64,000 nucleotides of DNA. It comes from Lonicera japonica. Taxonomy: Eukaryota > Streptophyta > Magnoliopsida > Dipsacales > Caprifoliaceae. A model generated the notes under the pieces. It was not told the DNA's origin. It did not search any database and was given only the letters and a program-made list of their open reading frames with translations. The stretch is taken from positions 9,255,411 through 9,319,410 of the forward strand of contig CM038467.1 of assembly GCA_021464415.1 (NCBI GenBank), given 5' to 3'. The translations under genes were made by a program, and so were the position numbers. The first letter of the stretch is position 1, and each line of letters begins with the position of its first letter. Shown here in pieces: positions 1-10,457 of the stretch.

Positions 1-385
1 TTTGTCGTTGACAACTGAAATAACTGTGGTGGAAGTTACTTCAGGAACCCCGGACCCACCTGTGCGTTTCTATTTATTTGTTTCAACATATTTCTTAGTG
101 GCTTTTTACACAGAGATAATAAATCATATGATATATCTTCTTAATGTTTTATAACTCTAGGATGGATTCATATTTAATAAAAGAAAGTAGTATTAATTTC
201 ATAATTTTGTTTTACAATAAAAACACTTTTCATAATATTAATTTATTTTAAGAAAAATAATAAATATTAATGAACAAATATGGCCTTAATTAAAAACTTG
301 ATGTCCCCGTGCCATTAGCCTTTCTATCTATTTCATCGTTTCATTTCATTACTACTATTACGGTTCTTATCTTCCCCATTTCACC

Positions 386-676
386 ATGAAGGTTCATCCA
401 TGTCCAAAATAACGAAACATCACCTTTCGATACGTCATTGCTCCGTCCCTCTCTCAGTCCAACACACTCTTCCGCCAGAAAAAAAATCTCTGCCAACTCC
501 CTCACATCTTCGCTAAAGTCCTCAAACTTCTCTTCCACTTCAACGCCGATGTATTTATCGAAGATACCTCCGACTCTCTCCAATTCATCGTTATTACCGA
601 TGAGATTGGGGATGAAATTAAGGCTCACACAATTGAGACCGGGGTTAAAAAGCCCTTAAACGAACATTCTTTGTAA
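386..676 (+). pseudogene. Hsp20/alpha-crystallin-like small protein, broken and truncated copy
   Basis: From the ATG at 386 the frame reads MKVHPCPK, then an in-frame TAA (codon 9), then continues uninterrupted through segments such as RNITFRYV, LPHIFAKVLKLLF, ADVFIEDTSDSLQF and IGDEIKAHTIETGVKK to a TAA at 674-676. This resembles, from memory, the N-terminal half of a plant family annotated as HSP20-like chaperones, in which a basic KKR-type stretch occurs where the stop sits; a single base change of AAA to TAA would explain the stop. The C-terminal half of the domain is missing. An AT-rich leader and a T-rich tail flank it. I see the reading frame directly; the family assignment is recognition without alignment, so it is moderate. 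It could instead be a short unrelated gene read through a stop. Confidence 0.55.
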
Positions 677-689
677 ACAGGGATATATA

Positions 690-2365
690 CAGATTTTTAG
701 AAAGAGAGATAGATGAGGGTTTTTTTTGTGGCTTGGAAAGAGAGATATCGAGACTGACGATCGTATCCTGGCCGTTGAACCTTCTATTTCTCTGATTCCG
801 ACCGTCGGATTTCACGTCGCTGAGCGTTGGTTAACAGTTGTGGTGTGTGGATTCTGTGGAAATTGTTTTGTTGGAGTGAATATATCATATCTGGTTATCT
901 GGTGAGTTAAATACTTCTATTGCTTGTATCTGTGAGTGTATTTTGTTCTAATTATGTTCTTAATTTGCTTCAAATGGGAACTGACTTTTTGTAATCATAT
1001 GTTAATATTTTCAACGTAACAAGCAAAACATAAAATTAAAAAAGAATATGTTTATAAAACAAAAAATGTCGTGGTAATTTATTTATCATATGCTTATTTG
1101 GAGGAGTATTTATAGATGCAGAATAAAACAGAGTTTGTGTGGTGTATAACTATTTTATTGTTGTGTTATATTTATTTAAGTTTAATGGGTCAAATCCTTT
1201 AAAACCTTGAACCAATTAAATGTTCAAATTGCTCCTACCTGTGAAATTAAATCAATTCAGTGGAACCACTAGGTGATATCATGCTTCTTGTTCTGCTGAT
1301 ATTTTGTCATAACACTACTCCCTTTTATCACAAGGATACTGCTAGTGCTTTTAAGAAGAATTAAAACAAAAAGGAACTTTTTGCACATCAAACTGAAGCT
1401 AAATTAAGTTTTTGAAATTAATTTATCTTTTCGAATGTCGTGGTTAATATAGTCGTTAAAGCGCATATTATATGATATATAAGTAGAATACACTTCTTTC
1501 AATTGCACTCACCCCTCTTCGATTTTCTATTGAATTTCTAGATTTTATTGGATTTTTTATTTCATTTTTTATTTCACATTAAAGGAAAAAACTAATCAAG
1601 GCTTCCACCACTTTTAAAATACCGATCTTCATTTCTAAATAATTAAAAAAGTCATGGCTAGGGCTAAAATGCTTAAAATGACTAAAAAGTTAGTTTTGAT
1701 ATTAAGGCGGTTGGTTCATGCACGTTCTCTACTACTGTTTGCTTAATTATTTTCATAATGAGAATGCTAAGCAGTTTTACTACATTTACGAGAGGAGAGA
1801 TGCCATTTCTTGGTACATGTTGGTTTTGATTTTAAGATTAACTGTTTCTTTTATTTGGTTGCCAATAAAAAATGTATTGGATGAGTGTTAAAGAAATTTC
1901 ACATGGAATCGTAGATTGTCATATATTTGGATAGCTTAAAATGCAGACTTAGACTAAGGCTAAGAAGACCTATTAACTTATATTATCTGTTATTCTGTAC
2001 CATATTTATAATAATCTAGTATTGTTCTTTTATACAGATTGTAGTGCACTTCAACTCATCATATGGCTGCCGCGATATTGTGATCAATCTACTTCATTCT
2101 CTACTTCTAACGCTAACATAGTGTTCGTGCTTTTTGAAATTGACATCTACAAGCATGTGAGCTGCACTCTTTATATTTCGTTAATATAAAAACTCATCTT
2201 GTATTTTGGCTGCTGAATACTTATATTTCGTTTTTGGCTAAAAAATTTCACATTCTTGTATTTTGGCCACTGAATACTTATGTTTCAATTAATGAGACTA
2301 TGGACTGTCCTTTTACTGCTGAATACTTATATTTCGTTTTTGGTTGAAAATTTTCACGTCTACAA
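690..2365 (+). other. Gene-free stretch with splice-like signals and a small degenerate tandem repeat
   Basis: No coding ORF is convincing. At 720-900 there is a G/T-rich leader-like stretch ending in a good donor (CTG/GTGAGTT at about 901), and at 2038 a good acceptor (TTTTATACAG). This could be a two-exon non-coding transcript or the leader of a lost gene. From 2150 to 2365 a block of about 53-60 bp with the core CTGAATACTTAT is repeated three times (near 2211, 2265 and 2318). The segment AAGCATGTGAGCTGCACTC at 2151 occurs again just beyond the element that follows (near 4308), showing that this local duplication predates that insertion. Confidence 0.35.
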
Positions 2366-4304
2366 TGTAACAACCCGCTTAATTAAGCAGGTGTTAATGG
2401 ATGCTGTATTAAATTAACAGCAGATAAACAAGTGATATGAACTAATAACATGTATAAAAACAGGAAAATCTACCAAAATTTTGGCATGAAGTATTCGCAC
2501 ATACTAAGAAATCTACCCTGTTCAATAAAGCAAAACATCATAAGGGTACTGAATATATCACTATCTGATTACAATCCAAATATAAATAGCCCAACATGAA
2601 AAATATAAATCATAATTCTTCGACAAATCAAAATCCAAATAAAGTCCAAGTTCGAAATACAAACTAATACAGCCAAGATATTATAAAGTCTATCAACTAC
2701 ATTAGAAACAAGTTCCATAACCGAAGACAATACCACAAACTAAAATCCATAAGGGTATCAGGGTGGCTCTAAGACGAACTCGGACCTGGTTCACGACATC
2801 TACCCGTACCAGGAGGTATTCTTGAAATAGAAATGAGGGAATGATCCAAAACTGGCCCAGCAGGAACTATAGAGAAAGGGAAATGCAATGTATATACATG
2901 TCATGGTATGAAAATTTATAAATTTTCATCGTTGACAAAGATTTTCATTATGCCAATTAATAAGAAAAACTATTCATTCATCACAATTTATGTCAATTTG
3001 TTATTAACGCCAATCTCACTTGATAACAATATGAACTTCCATTCACCTCATCTTCTTCAACCTAATATCGGTACTAGACGGATTATACTACTCACAAATG
3101 CACTTCATATTTCCATGGGTCAATGCACTGGTAACCAGATTTCACGGCACCCCATCTTCCAATGAGTCTGTGCAATAATATCAACTCAAGCATTTCTATA
3201 CCGTGCTTATCCGGTTCCAACAACTTCATTATCTCACCGTATGCTTAATTATTTGCAAAAAGGTTGTTCATAGGTTGTTTTATATGATTACAACTCCAAC
3301 CAATTAATAATTAGAATTTTATTATGCATTTAACATGAATTACACTGCCATTTGGTTAAAAATATTAATTAATACAGCCTCGTAAGCCAAATCATGAGAA
3401 GAAATCACTAGAAAATTTAGAATCATCATCAAGTATTGAGTTCATGTCTAATAACAAGCTAAAAGTGAATTAAAAGTGTTTAATGTTATGGAAATTCATA
3501 AATTTAAGCATAAATATGAAGTATTAGACATGCACATGATGTTTCTATGCATTTCGGTACCAAATTCTCAATTTAGTACAAAATTAACAACATGTAAGAC
3601 AATTAGCCCCATATTCATCAAACATAACCAACATACTATCAAAAACAAAGCTTAGATATCATAATCTATGGCTATACAATGTGCATGCAAGAGAAAACAT
3701 GAATTTGGTACCGAAACTCTAGTGTTTTCAACCCAATCAATTTAAAACTTTCGAAAATCAAAGAGAAGAAGGGAGTTTCCAACTGAATAGCTAGAAGAAC
3801 AGAGGTAGATGGCCTGGGTTGAGCTCAAATGATCTCCCAAATTACACATGCAAGCTCAAGATGGCGAAGAGAATGCGAAGGAGATGAAAAATCTGCGATT
3901 TCGGTAAGAAAATCTCAATTTGGAGCCATGAAACCTTCAAAACCCACCAAGAAACACTTTATCTCTCTCTAGAATTGTATACATCTCACTATCCATCGAA
4001 AATGGCTGAAAATAAAGAATAAATGGGTTAAAAACAAGTCAAAGTTAGTTAAATCGTTAAAAACAAGGTGACATATTTACACTGCGGACCGGTCTGGGAA
4101 CAGTGGAGACCGGTCCGGCGACAAAAAAACTTGAAAATTTTAAACTGCGGACTGGTCTGCCAAAAGGCCATATCGATCCGGTGCTAAGATTTTCAAAACT
4201 TTAGTGTTTGTGGACCGGTCTGCCAAATGGCCATACCGGTCCGGCGCCAACCTGGACTGGAAGATTGCCTTGAAACTGATTAATTAAACACACAAGGTGT
4301 TACA
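2366..4304. mobile_element. Probable solo LTR of a Ty3/gypsy-type retrotransposon
   Basis: The 1,939-bp block begins TGTAACAACCC and ends AAGGTGTTACA, the TG...CA ends and TGTAACA/TGTTACA terminal inversion usual for plant LTRs. The flanks are TACAA (2361-2365) and AACAA (4305-4309), a 5-bp target duplication with one mismatch. The unoccupied site can be read from a tandem copy just upstream (CTACAAGCATGTGAGCTGC at about 2147), which matches the joined flanks. There is no gag or pol coding inside; the 85-codon ORF at 2908-3165 looks like chance. Near the 3' end (4084, 4145, 4211) a unit of about 60 bp carrying GGACCGGTCTG is repeated three times. A non-autonomous element cannot be excluded. 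Confidence 0.7.
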
Positions 4305-4439
4305 AACAAGCATGTGAGCTGCACTCTTTAGTTGTAGTCAAGAAACCTGGGGATATTTAAATTTTTGTTGGCTGCCTTTTGTAATTATATGCATTATATG
4401 AAAAAGGGAGGTGGACAGCTTGTTCTTGTAGAGTAATTA

Positions 4440-6265
4440 AAGTATAACTTTGTTTTTACTTCCAAGTTATGTTGTTCAATTTGTTGCTTTTAGTTGATTA
4501 GTGTTCTAGATGATTATGATCTTGAACAATTTGATGGTAAAATGAAAATCTGCCATTAGATGACATTTTAGCACATTCAACTTAGTTATATGTGTTCACC
4601 TGTGGTGCTAAAACCTTTTTAGCGCCTTTCTAGTGTTGGACAATTTGTGCTAAAACTGTTTTCGCACCATGTGATTAGTTACTTTGGAGAAAAATGGTTC
4701 TAAATATGTTTTAGCAGCTTGATTTATAAAATTAGATGAGGTGCTAAAACTGTTTAGCACATTCAGTTTAGTTATATGTGTTCAACTATGGTGCTAAAAA
4801 TTTTTAGCACCATTCTAGTGTTGGACAATTAGTGCTAAAATTGTTTTAGTACCATATGATTAGTTACTTTGGACAAAAATAGTGCTGTTTTAGTACCTTG
4901 ATGTGTAGAATTGGATAGGGTGCTAAAACTATTTTAGCACATTCAGTTTAGTTATATGTGTTCACATGTGATTTTAGCACCATTCTAGGGTTGGACAATT
5001 AGTGCTAAAACTGTTTTAACACCATGTGATTAGTTACTTTGGACAAAAATGGTGCTAAATATATTTTAGCGCCTTGATGTGTAGAATTGGATGGGGTGTT
5101 AAAATTGTTTTAGCAGATTCAATTTAGATATATGTTTTCACATGTGGTGCTAAAACCTTTTTAACACCATTCTTGTGTTGGACAATTAGTGCGAAAACTG
5201 TTTTAGCACTATGCGATTAGTTATTTTAGATAAAAATGGTATTAAATCTGTTTTAACACATTGATGTGTTGAATTGGATGGGGTGTTAAAACTGTTTAGC
5301 ACTTTTAATTTAGTTATATGTGTTAACAAGTGGTGTTAAAACTTTTTTAGCACCATTATATTATTGGACAATTGGTACTAAAACTGTTTTAGTACCTCAG
5401 TTTAATTATATGTGTTCACATGTGGTGCTAAAACCTTTTTAGCACCATTATAATGTTTGACAATTAGTGCTAAAATTGTTTTAGCATCATGTAATTAGTT
5501 ACTTTGGACAAAAATTGTATTAAATCTGTGTTAGCATTTTGATGTGTTGAATTTGATGGGGTGCTAAAACTATTTTAGCACATTCAGTTTAGTTATATGT
5601 GTTCACTTATGGTGCTATAACTTTTTTAGCACTTTTCTAGTATTGGATAATTGGTGTTAAAACTATTTTTGCACCCTGTGATTAGTTACTTTTGAGAGAA
5701 ATGGTTGGATGGGATGCTAAAACTATTTCAGCACCTTCAATTTAGTTATATTTGTTCACATGTGGTGCTAAAACCTTTTTAGCACCATTCTAATGTTGGA
5801 CAATTAGTGCTAAAACTGTTTTAGCACCATGTGATTAGTTACTTTGGACAAAAATTGTGCTAAATATATTTTAACACTTTGATGTGTAGAATTAGATGGG
5901 GTGTTAAAATTGTTTTACCACATTTAGTTTAGATATATGTTTTCGCCTGTGGTGCTAAAACTTTTTTATCACTATTTTTGTATTGGACAATTGGTTCGAA
6001 AACTGTTTTGGCGTCATGTGATTAGTTATTTTGGACGAAAATAGTGCTAAATTTGTTTTAGCACCTTGATGTGTTGAATTGGATGGAGTGCTAAAACTGT
6101 TTAGCACCTTTAGTTTAGTTATATGTGTTAACCTGTGGTGCTAAGACATATTTAACACCATTCTAGTGTTGGACAATTTGTGCTAAAACTGTTCTAGCAC
6201 CTTGTGATTAGTTACTATGGATAAAAATGGTGCTAAATATATTTTAGCACCTTGTAAATAGTTAG
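4440..6265. repeat. Tandem array of about ten units of about 186 bp rich in GTGCTAAAAC/GTTTTAGCAC palindromes
   Basis: The landmark TTGGACAATT recurs at 4636, 4821, 4991, 5178, 5363, 5455 (variant), 5642 (variant), 5796, 5982 and 6169. Most spacings are 185-187 bp, with one unit of 92 bp that is half deleted. Each unit also carries TTAGTTATATGTGTTCAC, GTGATTAGTTACTTTGGAC and several copies of the inverted pair GTGCTAAAAC and GTTTTAGCAC. Transcripts from either strand could fold into many short hairpins. There is no ORF. Such subterminal arrays occur in some DNA transposons (CACTA type), but I see no matching terminal repeats, so the parent element is unknown. Confidence 0.85.
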
Positions 6266-6636
6266 TATGTTCTAGAGAATTAGTTCTAATGATTGATTGC
6301 TGTGGATTTTGAGTTGTTTTGATTGGGATTGGTTTTAACTTTTTTTGAAAACGTGAGATGTTATATTTAGAGTTATTGTGTTATTAGTTAAATAAGGAAG
6401 GGGGATAGTGTCTTTTTTATGTGATGTCCTTAATTTACAATGCTAATTTATAATGGGCGTTTACAATTATGTTATTATTGGAATGTACCCTTATACCTAA
6501 TTGCCTATTTTATATACACGCAATGTATATTCGTTATAAATATAAATAAATTAAAAATAAATAAATTAAAAAATAATAAATGACCTAATTATAATTTGCT
6601 TTAACAATATAAATAGTTAAGTAATATGATACTTTG

Positions 6637-7597
6637 GGAAAATAACCCGTTTAGCTATTGAACATCAATTTAATATCATTTTACTCACTCAACTTTAAAA
6701 CAAATTACTTTAACCATCAAACTTTGAAGTGAGTGTCATATTGCTCATTTCATCTAATAAAATGTTAAAAATGACGGAATTAAGCCTTATGCCTAGCACA
6801 TGACTTCATTTGAGGCTAAAATGGTCATTTTACAATACTTCTAATGCTTCCCTAAACCACCATCATCATTAGCCTTGGTCGGAATCTCTCTCGCCCAGAG
6901 CAGGTTCCGAATAGCGAGCTCCACAACAATGGCAAAATGCCCCTGCTTCGTAGTGTAACACACATTTCTTCTCAATACATTGCCAAACTCCAAAGATTCA
7001 TATATACCAAAACACAAACACTTGGGGGAGAACCCATTTGGTGCTGGTTTCACATTCTGAAACCTCATCAACATAGGGGTCTTAATTGTTCTAAGATTCA
7101 ACGTAATTGCAGCCAAAGGAACCGACACATTATAAGATAAAAGACCCGATACTAAAGATAAGTAGGAATAACCGGGTAAAGGGTATTAAAATGAGGACCA
7201 ATTGCCCTGATTTTAGTAAACCAAAACGAGTCATTCAACGTAAGGTTCTTCGATTATACCGCTTGCGATCTGAATTTTTTTGTACCTTTTTATGCCTCTT
7301 CTTCTTATGCTGCTGCTTTAGAGCCCTACCGCTCCAACTTTGATTCCAGCGAGGTTTGAAGGGGCACTGCCATAGTAGATGGAGCTTTTGTGTACTTTTA
7401 TTGTAAAATGACAATTTTGGCCTTAAATGAAGTCATGCGTTAGGCACATTGCTTAATTCCGGCACTTTTAACACTTCATTTATACGGAATGAACAATTTG
7501 TTGAAAAGTTTGATGGTTAAAGTAGTTCATTTTAAAGTTGAATGGGTAAAATGATACTAAACTGAAAATTCAGTGACCAAATGAACTGTTTACTTTA
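6637..7597. mobile_element. MULE-like element with TIRs of about 200 bp and a unique core
   Basis: The arm at 6637-6840 is the inverted counterpart of 7385-7597. Shared stretches include TTTAACCATCAAACTTT, CATGACTTCATTT and GTCATTTTACAATA. The flanks ATACTTTG (6629-6636) and ATACTTTT (7598-7605) look like an 8-9 bp target duplication with one mismatch, as expected for Mutator-like elements. The core of about 540 bp (6841-7380) is not repetitive and is GC-richer than its surroundings. Its minus strand (7128-6841) is open for 95 codons, and the plus strand has further short open stretches. I recognise no domain; it may be a captured host gene fragment (Pack-MULE). Confidence 0.8.
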
Positions 7598-7605
7598 ATA
7601 CTTTT

Positions 7606-8978
7606 GAATGCTAATGTAAGGGAGGCGTTAAAATGGGTTCTTATTAATTATGGTGAACCCATGTTTTAACCATTTGATTAAATTTGATTGTTTTCGAGAT
7701 GTTTCAAAATGAGTATAACAAGTGACATATTTTTAGATATATTTATGGACACTTTTAATGTGTTAATAATACTTTTTAAATCGCTAATTAATAACAATAA
7801 ATTATAAAAGGTGGTCCAGTAGCTTATCTACCATTAGGTACTTGTTGGGGCAAATAGTTCGAGACATTCATAGTTTGAACTACGACATACAAAAACTATT
7901 AAGACTAATGTCTGTATCAAATTTACGAACATAAATTAATCCTACATTTAATACAATAGGGGACATCTTCCAAAAAACCAAAAATATCAAAAATGTGCAA
8001 CAGGGTAATGGCCAGAGAGTGGAACACTTCACTTGGAGTATTGGGGCTTCCTTAATGGAAAGACTTCGCCAAGAGTTTAGTGGTAGTGTATTGAAATTAT
8101 TTTTGGATTCGATTTAGAGCTCTTTAGGTATAATTTTAAAAATTTAGTGGTTAATGATTAATTATTATTTAGCGAACATGAATTAATTAAAATACACAAA
8201 GTTCGTACACACATTATGTATTAACAGAAAGTATGTGTGTTGGGGGTGGGGGATGTGTGTGGCGGGTTTGGTGCATGGACAGAGAAAAAGCAGCTTAGTT
8301 TGAGTAGGAAACTCCATAGCCATAGGGATGCTCAAACGGACAAATCTAAGCCCTTGGATTGGGGTTAGCGGAGTATTCTCCCTTCAATACACGTGCAATC
8401 TTTCCTTTTTACCCCCTCTTTTTATCTTTGCTTCCATGCATGGTTTTCTCCTCTAAATTTAGTGCATATGATTTCTAGAGAGAGAAACAGAGAACTAGAC
8501 AGAGAGTAAATTGCTCTATCTTTTTAATTTTTCTTCTTCTTTTCTTTTTATCCTTTTTAATCGCCATCATTAGCAACAAAGGTAACATACCCATCTCTCC
8601 AAATTCCATTTTTTCTCTTCAATTTTCAACTAGCCAAGAGGTGTTAGTAGTGTGAGAGATACTAAGTAAGACCCCTCTTTTTTACGTTTGCTTCTTTGTT
8701 ACATCAGATCTTGTTATTCCCCAATTTTCGCAGCTTTTGCATCAAATCTGAGATGGGCACTTGTTGATCACTCCAATAATCAAGAACCCACTTGAATTCT
8801 CACTTTCAGTCGTGATATCTGATTTGGGTCTTCGTTAATTTTCTCTTGGGTGCTCTGTTTCATCAGCATTTTGGGTTGGTAAAAGGAGTGATGTGATCAA
8901 ATATTCGAAGATTGCAACAGTTTTGTTATTGGATTTGGAGCTTTGCTTGATCAATAAAATTTTGTGAAAGTCAATTTA
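7606..8978 (+). promoter_or_regulatory. Upstream region and presumed 5' leader of the C2H2 gene
   Basis: No gene is seen. The proximal part (8380-8960) changes to pyrimidine-rich leader-like sequence. It contains the palindrome CCATGCATGG near 8433 (an RY-type core, CATGCA) and a GAGAGAGAAACAGAG block near 8478. A G-rich stretch (GGGGGTGGGGG) lies near 8240. I could not place the TATA box or transcription start with confidence. Confidence 0.3.
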
Positions 8979-10457
8979 ATGGAAGAAGATCAGGAAATGA
9001 AACATGCTTGCAAGTTGTGTAACAAGAGCTTTCCCTGTGGAAGATCATTAGGAGGCCACATGAGGTCTCATGTGGTAAATTCACCTGAATTAGATTACGA
9101 AAAGCTTCATAAAAAGAAGCTTTCGTCATCTCTTAACAACGGAGGAACCAATGCTTTCATTGACGGTGGATATGGCCTAAGAGAGAATCCCAAAAAGTCA
9201 TCCAAGTTTGCAGAATCAAGTGAAGATACTTCGCTTCATTACAAAGTCTGCAAAGAATGTGGTAAAGGCTTCCAATCTTGGAAGGCCTTGTTTGGCCACA
9301 TGAAGTGTCACTCTGTTAAATTTTCAAACAGTGTGGATGATGAGGATGAAGATTCATGGACTTCGGCTAATCACAAGATGGACATGGATGGTGAATCCGA
9401 AAATGAAATCGGAGCTCCAAGTCGAAGAAAGAGATCATCAAGAACATCCAAAAGGTACATCGCCACTACTACAAATTCATCTTCTTTTTCTATTAATGCT
9501 AAAAATGCTTCACCATCTGTTTCTGAGATTGAGCAAGAAGATGTTGCCATGTGTTTGATGATGCTTTCTAGAGATGTGGGTCTGAATTCTGTTGGTGAAT
9601 CGTCTGATAACAATTCTGAGTTCTTACAAGCTCGGACTGGTCTAATAATCACTAAAATTGAGGGTAATAATTCAATCTCTAATGATGGCGATACTGTTAA
9701 GTTCAATAAACTAAGACATGGGTCTAAGATGAACAAATCAGACCATCTTCTTGGAAAGGAAAAATCCAAGAAGTTTAAAGGGGATGAGGAATTTGAATTC
9801 CCTGCAGTGAAGAATTTGATCTTCGATCAAGATCAGGATATGGGTTCAAGGAAATTCAATCCAAGCAAGAGAAAAAGCCTTCACTTCTTTGATCCTGAAG
9901 TAGGTGGTTTGGATACTCGAGAAATGTATGACAAGAAAAGAAAATTCCAGTGTACTACTTGCAACAAAGCCTTTCACTCTTATCAAGCACTTGGTGGCCA
10001 CAGAGCAAGCCACAAGAAGCTCAAAGGCTGCTTTGCTTCCAAAATCAATGGCGACAAAAACACCACCACCACCGATGATCAGTTCTCATCAAATCCAACT
10101 ACTGATAACTACAACGATCATCAAGAAATGGGCGTCAGTTCAAAGAAGGACAAATTGCATGAATGCCCGATTTGCTTCAGAGTTTTCTCATCGGGGCAAG
10201 CATTAGGCGGTCACAAACGATCGCATTTAATTGGGGCTACTGTCAATGAGGCCAAAAACAAACAAAGCAACCTTGTGATTGAGAAACCAATGCCAGAAAC
10301 TAGGGATTTTATTGATCTTAATATGCCAGCACCCGTTGAAGAAGAGAGCAGTACTACTACTACTACTACTACTAATAGTGGGCGTGTTGGGTTCAAGCCA
10401 TGGTGGTCTGAAAGAAACCACAAGCATGAGCCGCTTCTTGGTCTGCTCTCACAGTAA
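8979..10457 (+). CDS. Four-finger Cys2His2 zinc-finger protein with EAR repression motif (ZAT-like)
   Basis: A single-exon gene for 492 aa; the first ATG is at 8979 ([12 protein letters not shown]). There are four C2H2 fingers, at about residues 11-31 ([11 protein letters not shown]), 91-111 ([11 protein letters not shown]), 325-345 ([11 protein letters not shown]) and 396-416 ([11 protein letters not shown]). Fingers 3 and 4 carry the plant-specific QALGGH helix; fingers 1 and 2 have the variants SLGGH and ALFGH. An acidic stretch (DDEDEDSW) precedes a basic RRKRSSR segment that may act as a nuclear localisation signal. Near the C terminus is DLNMP (446-450), an EAR-type motif that in this family recruits TOPLESS co-repressors. 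Expected role: nuclear DNA-binding repressor, probably in stress or development. A (TAC)n microsatellite encodes a Thr run just after the EAR motif. The target genes are unknown. Confidence 0.93.
   Translation: MEEDQEMKHACKLCNKSFPCGRSLGGHMRSHVVNSPELDYEKLHKKKLSSSLNNGGTNAFIDGGYGLRENPKKSSKFAESSEDTSLHYKVCKECGKGFQSWKALFGHMKCHSVKFSNSVDDEDEDSWTSANHKMDMDGESENEIGAPSRRKRSSRTSKRYIATTTNSSSFSINAKNASPSVSEIEQEDVAMCLMMLSRDVGLNSVGESSDNNSEFLQARTGLIITKIEGNNSISNDGDTVKFNKLRHGSKMNKSDHLLGKEKSKKFKGDEEFEFPAVKNLIFDQDQDMGSRKFNPSKRKSLHFFDPEVGGLDTREMYDKKRKFQCTTCNKAFHSYQALGGHRASHKKLKGCFASKINGDKNTTTTDDQFSSNPTTDNYNDHQEMGVSSKKDKLHECPICFRVFSSGQALGGHKRSHLIGATVNEAKNKQSNLVIEKPMPETRDFIDLNMPAPVEEESSTTTTTTTNSGRVGFKPWWSERNHKHEPLLGLLSQ

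Noticed and set aside
2908..3165. 85-codon + strand open frame
   Set aside because: Lies inside the solo LTR, has no domain or codon bias, and is AT-rich chance sequence.
4440..6265. Possible CRISPR-like array
   Set aside because: Period of about 186 bp without repeat/spacer alternation, in a plant nuclear genome; it is an ordinary tandem repeat.
9371..9769. 132-codon minus-strand frame opposite the C2H2 gene
   Set aside because: Shadow of a strong coding exon on the other strand.
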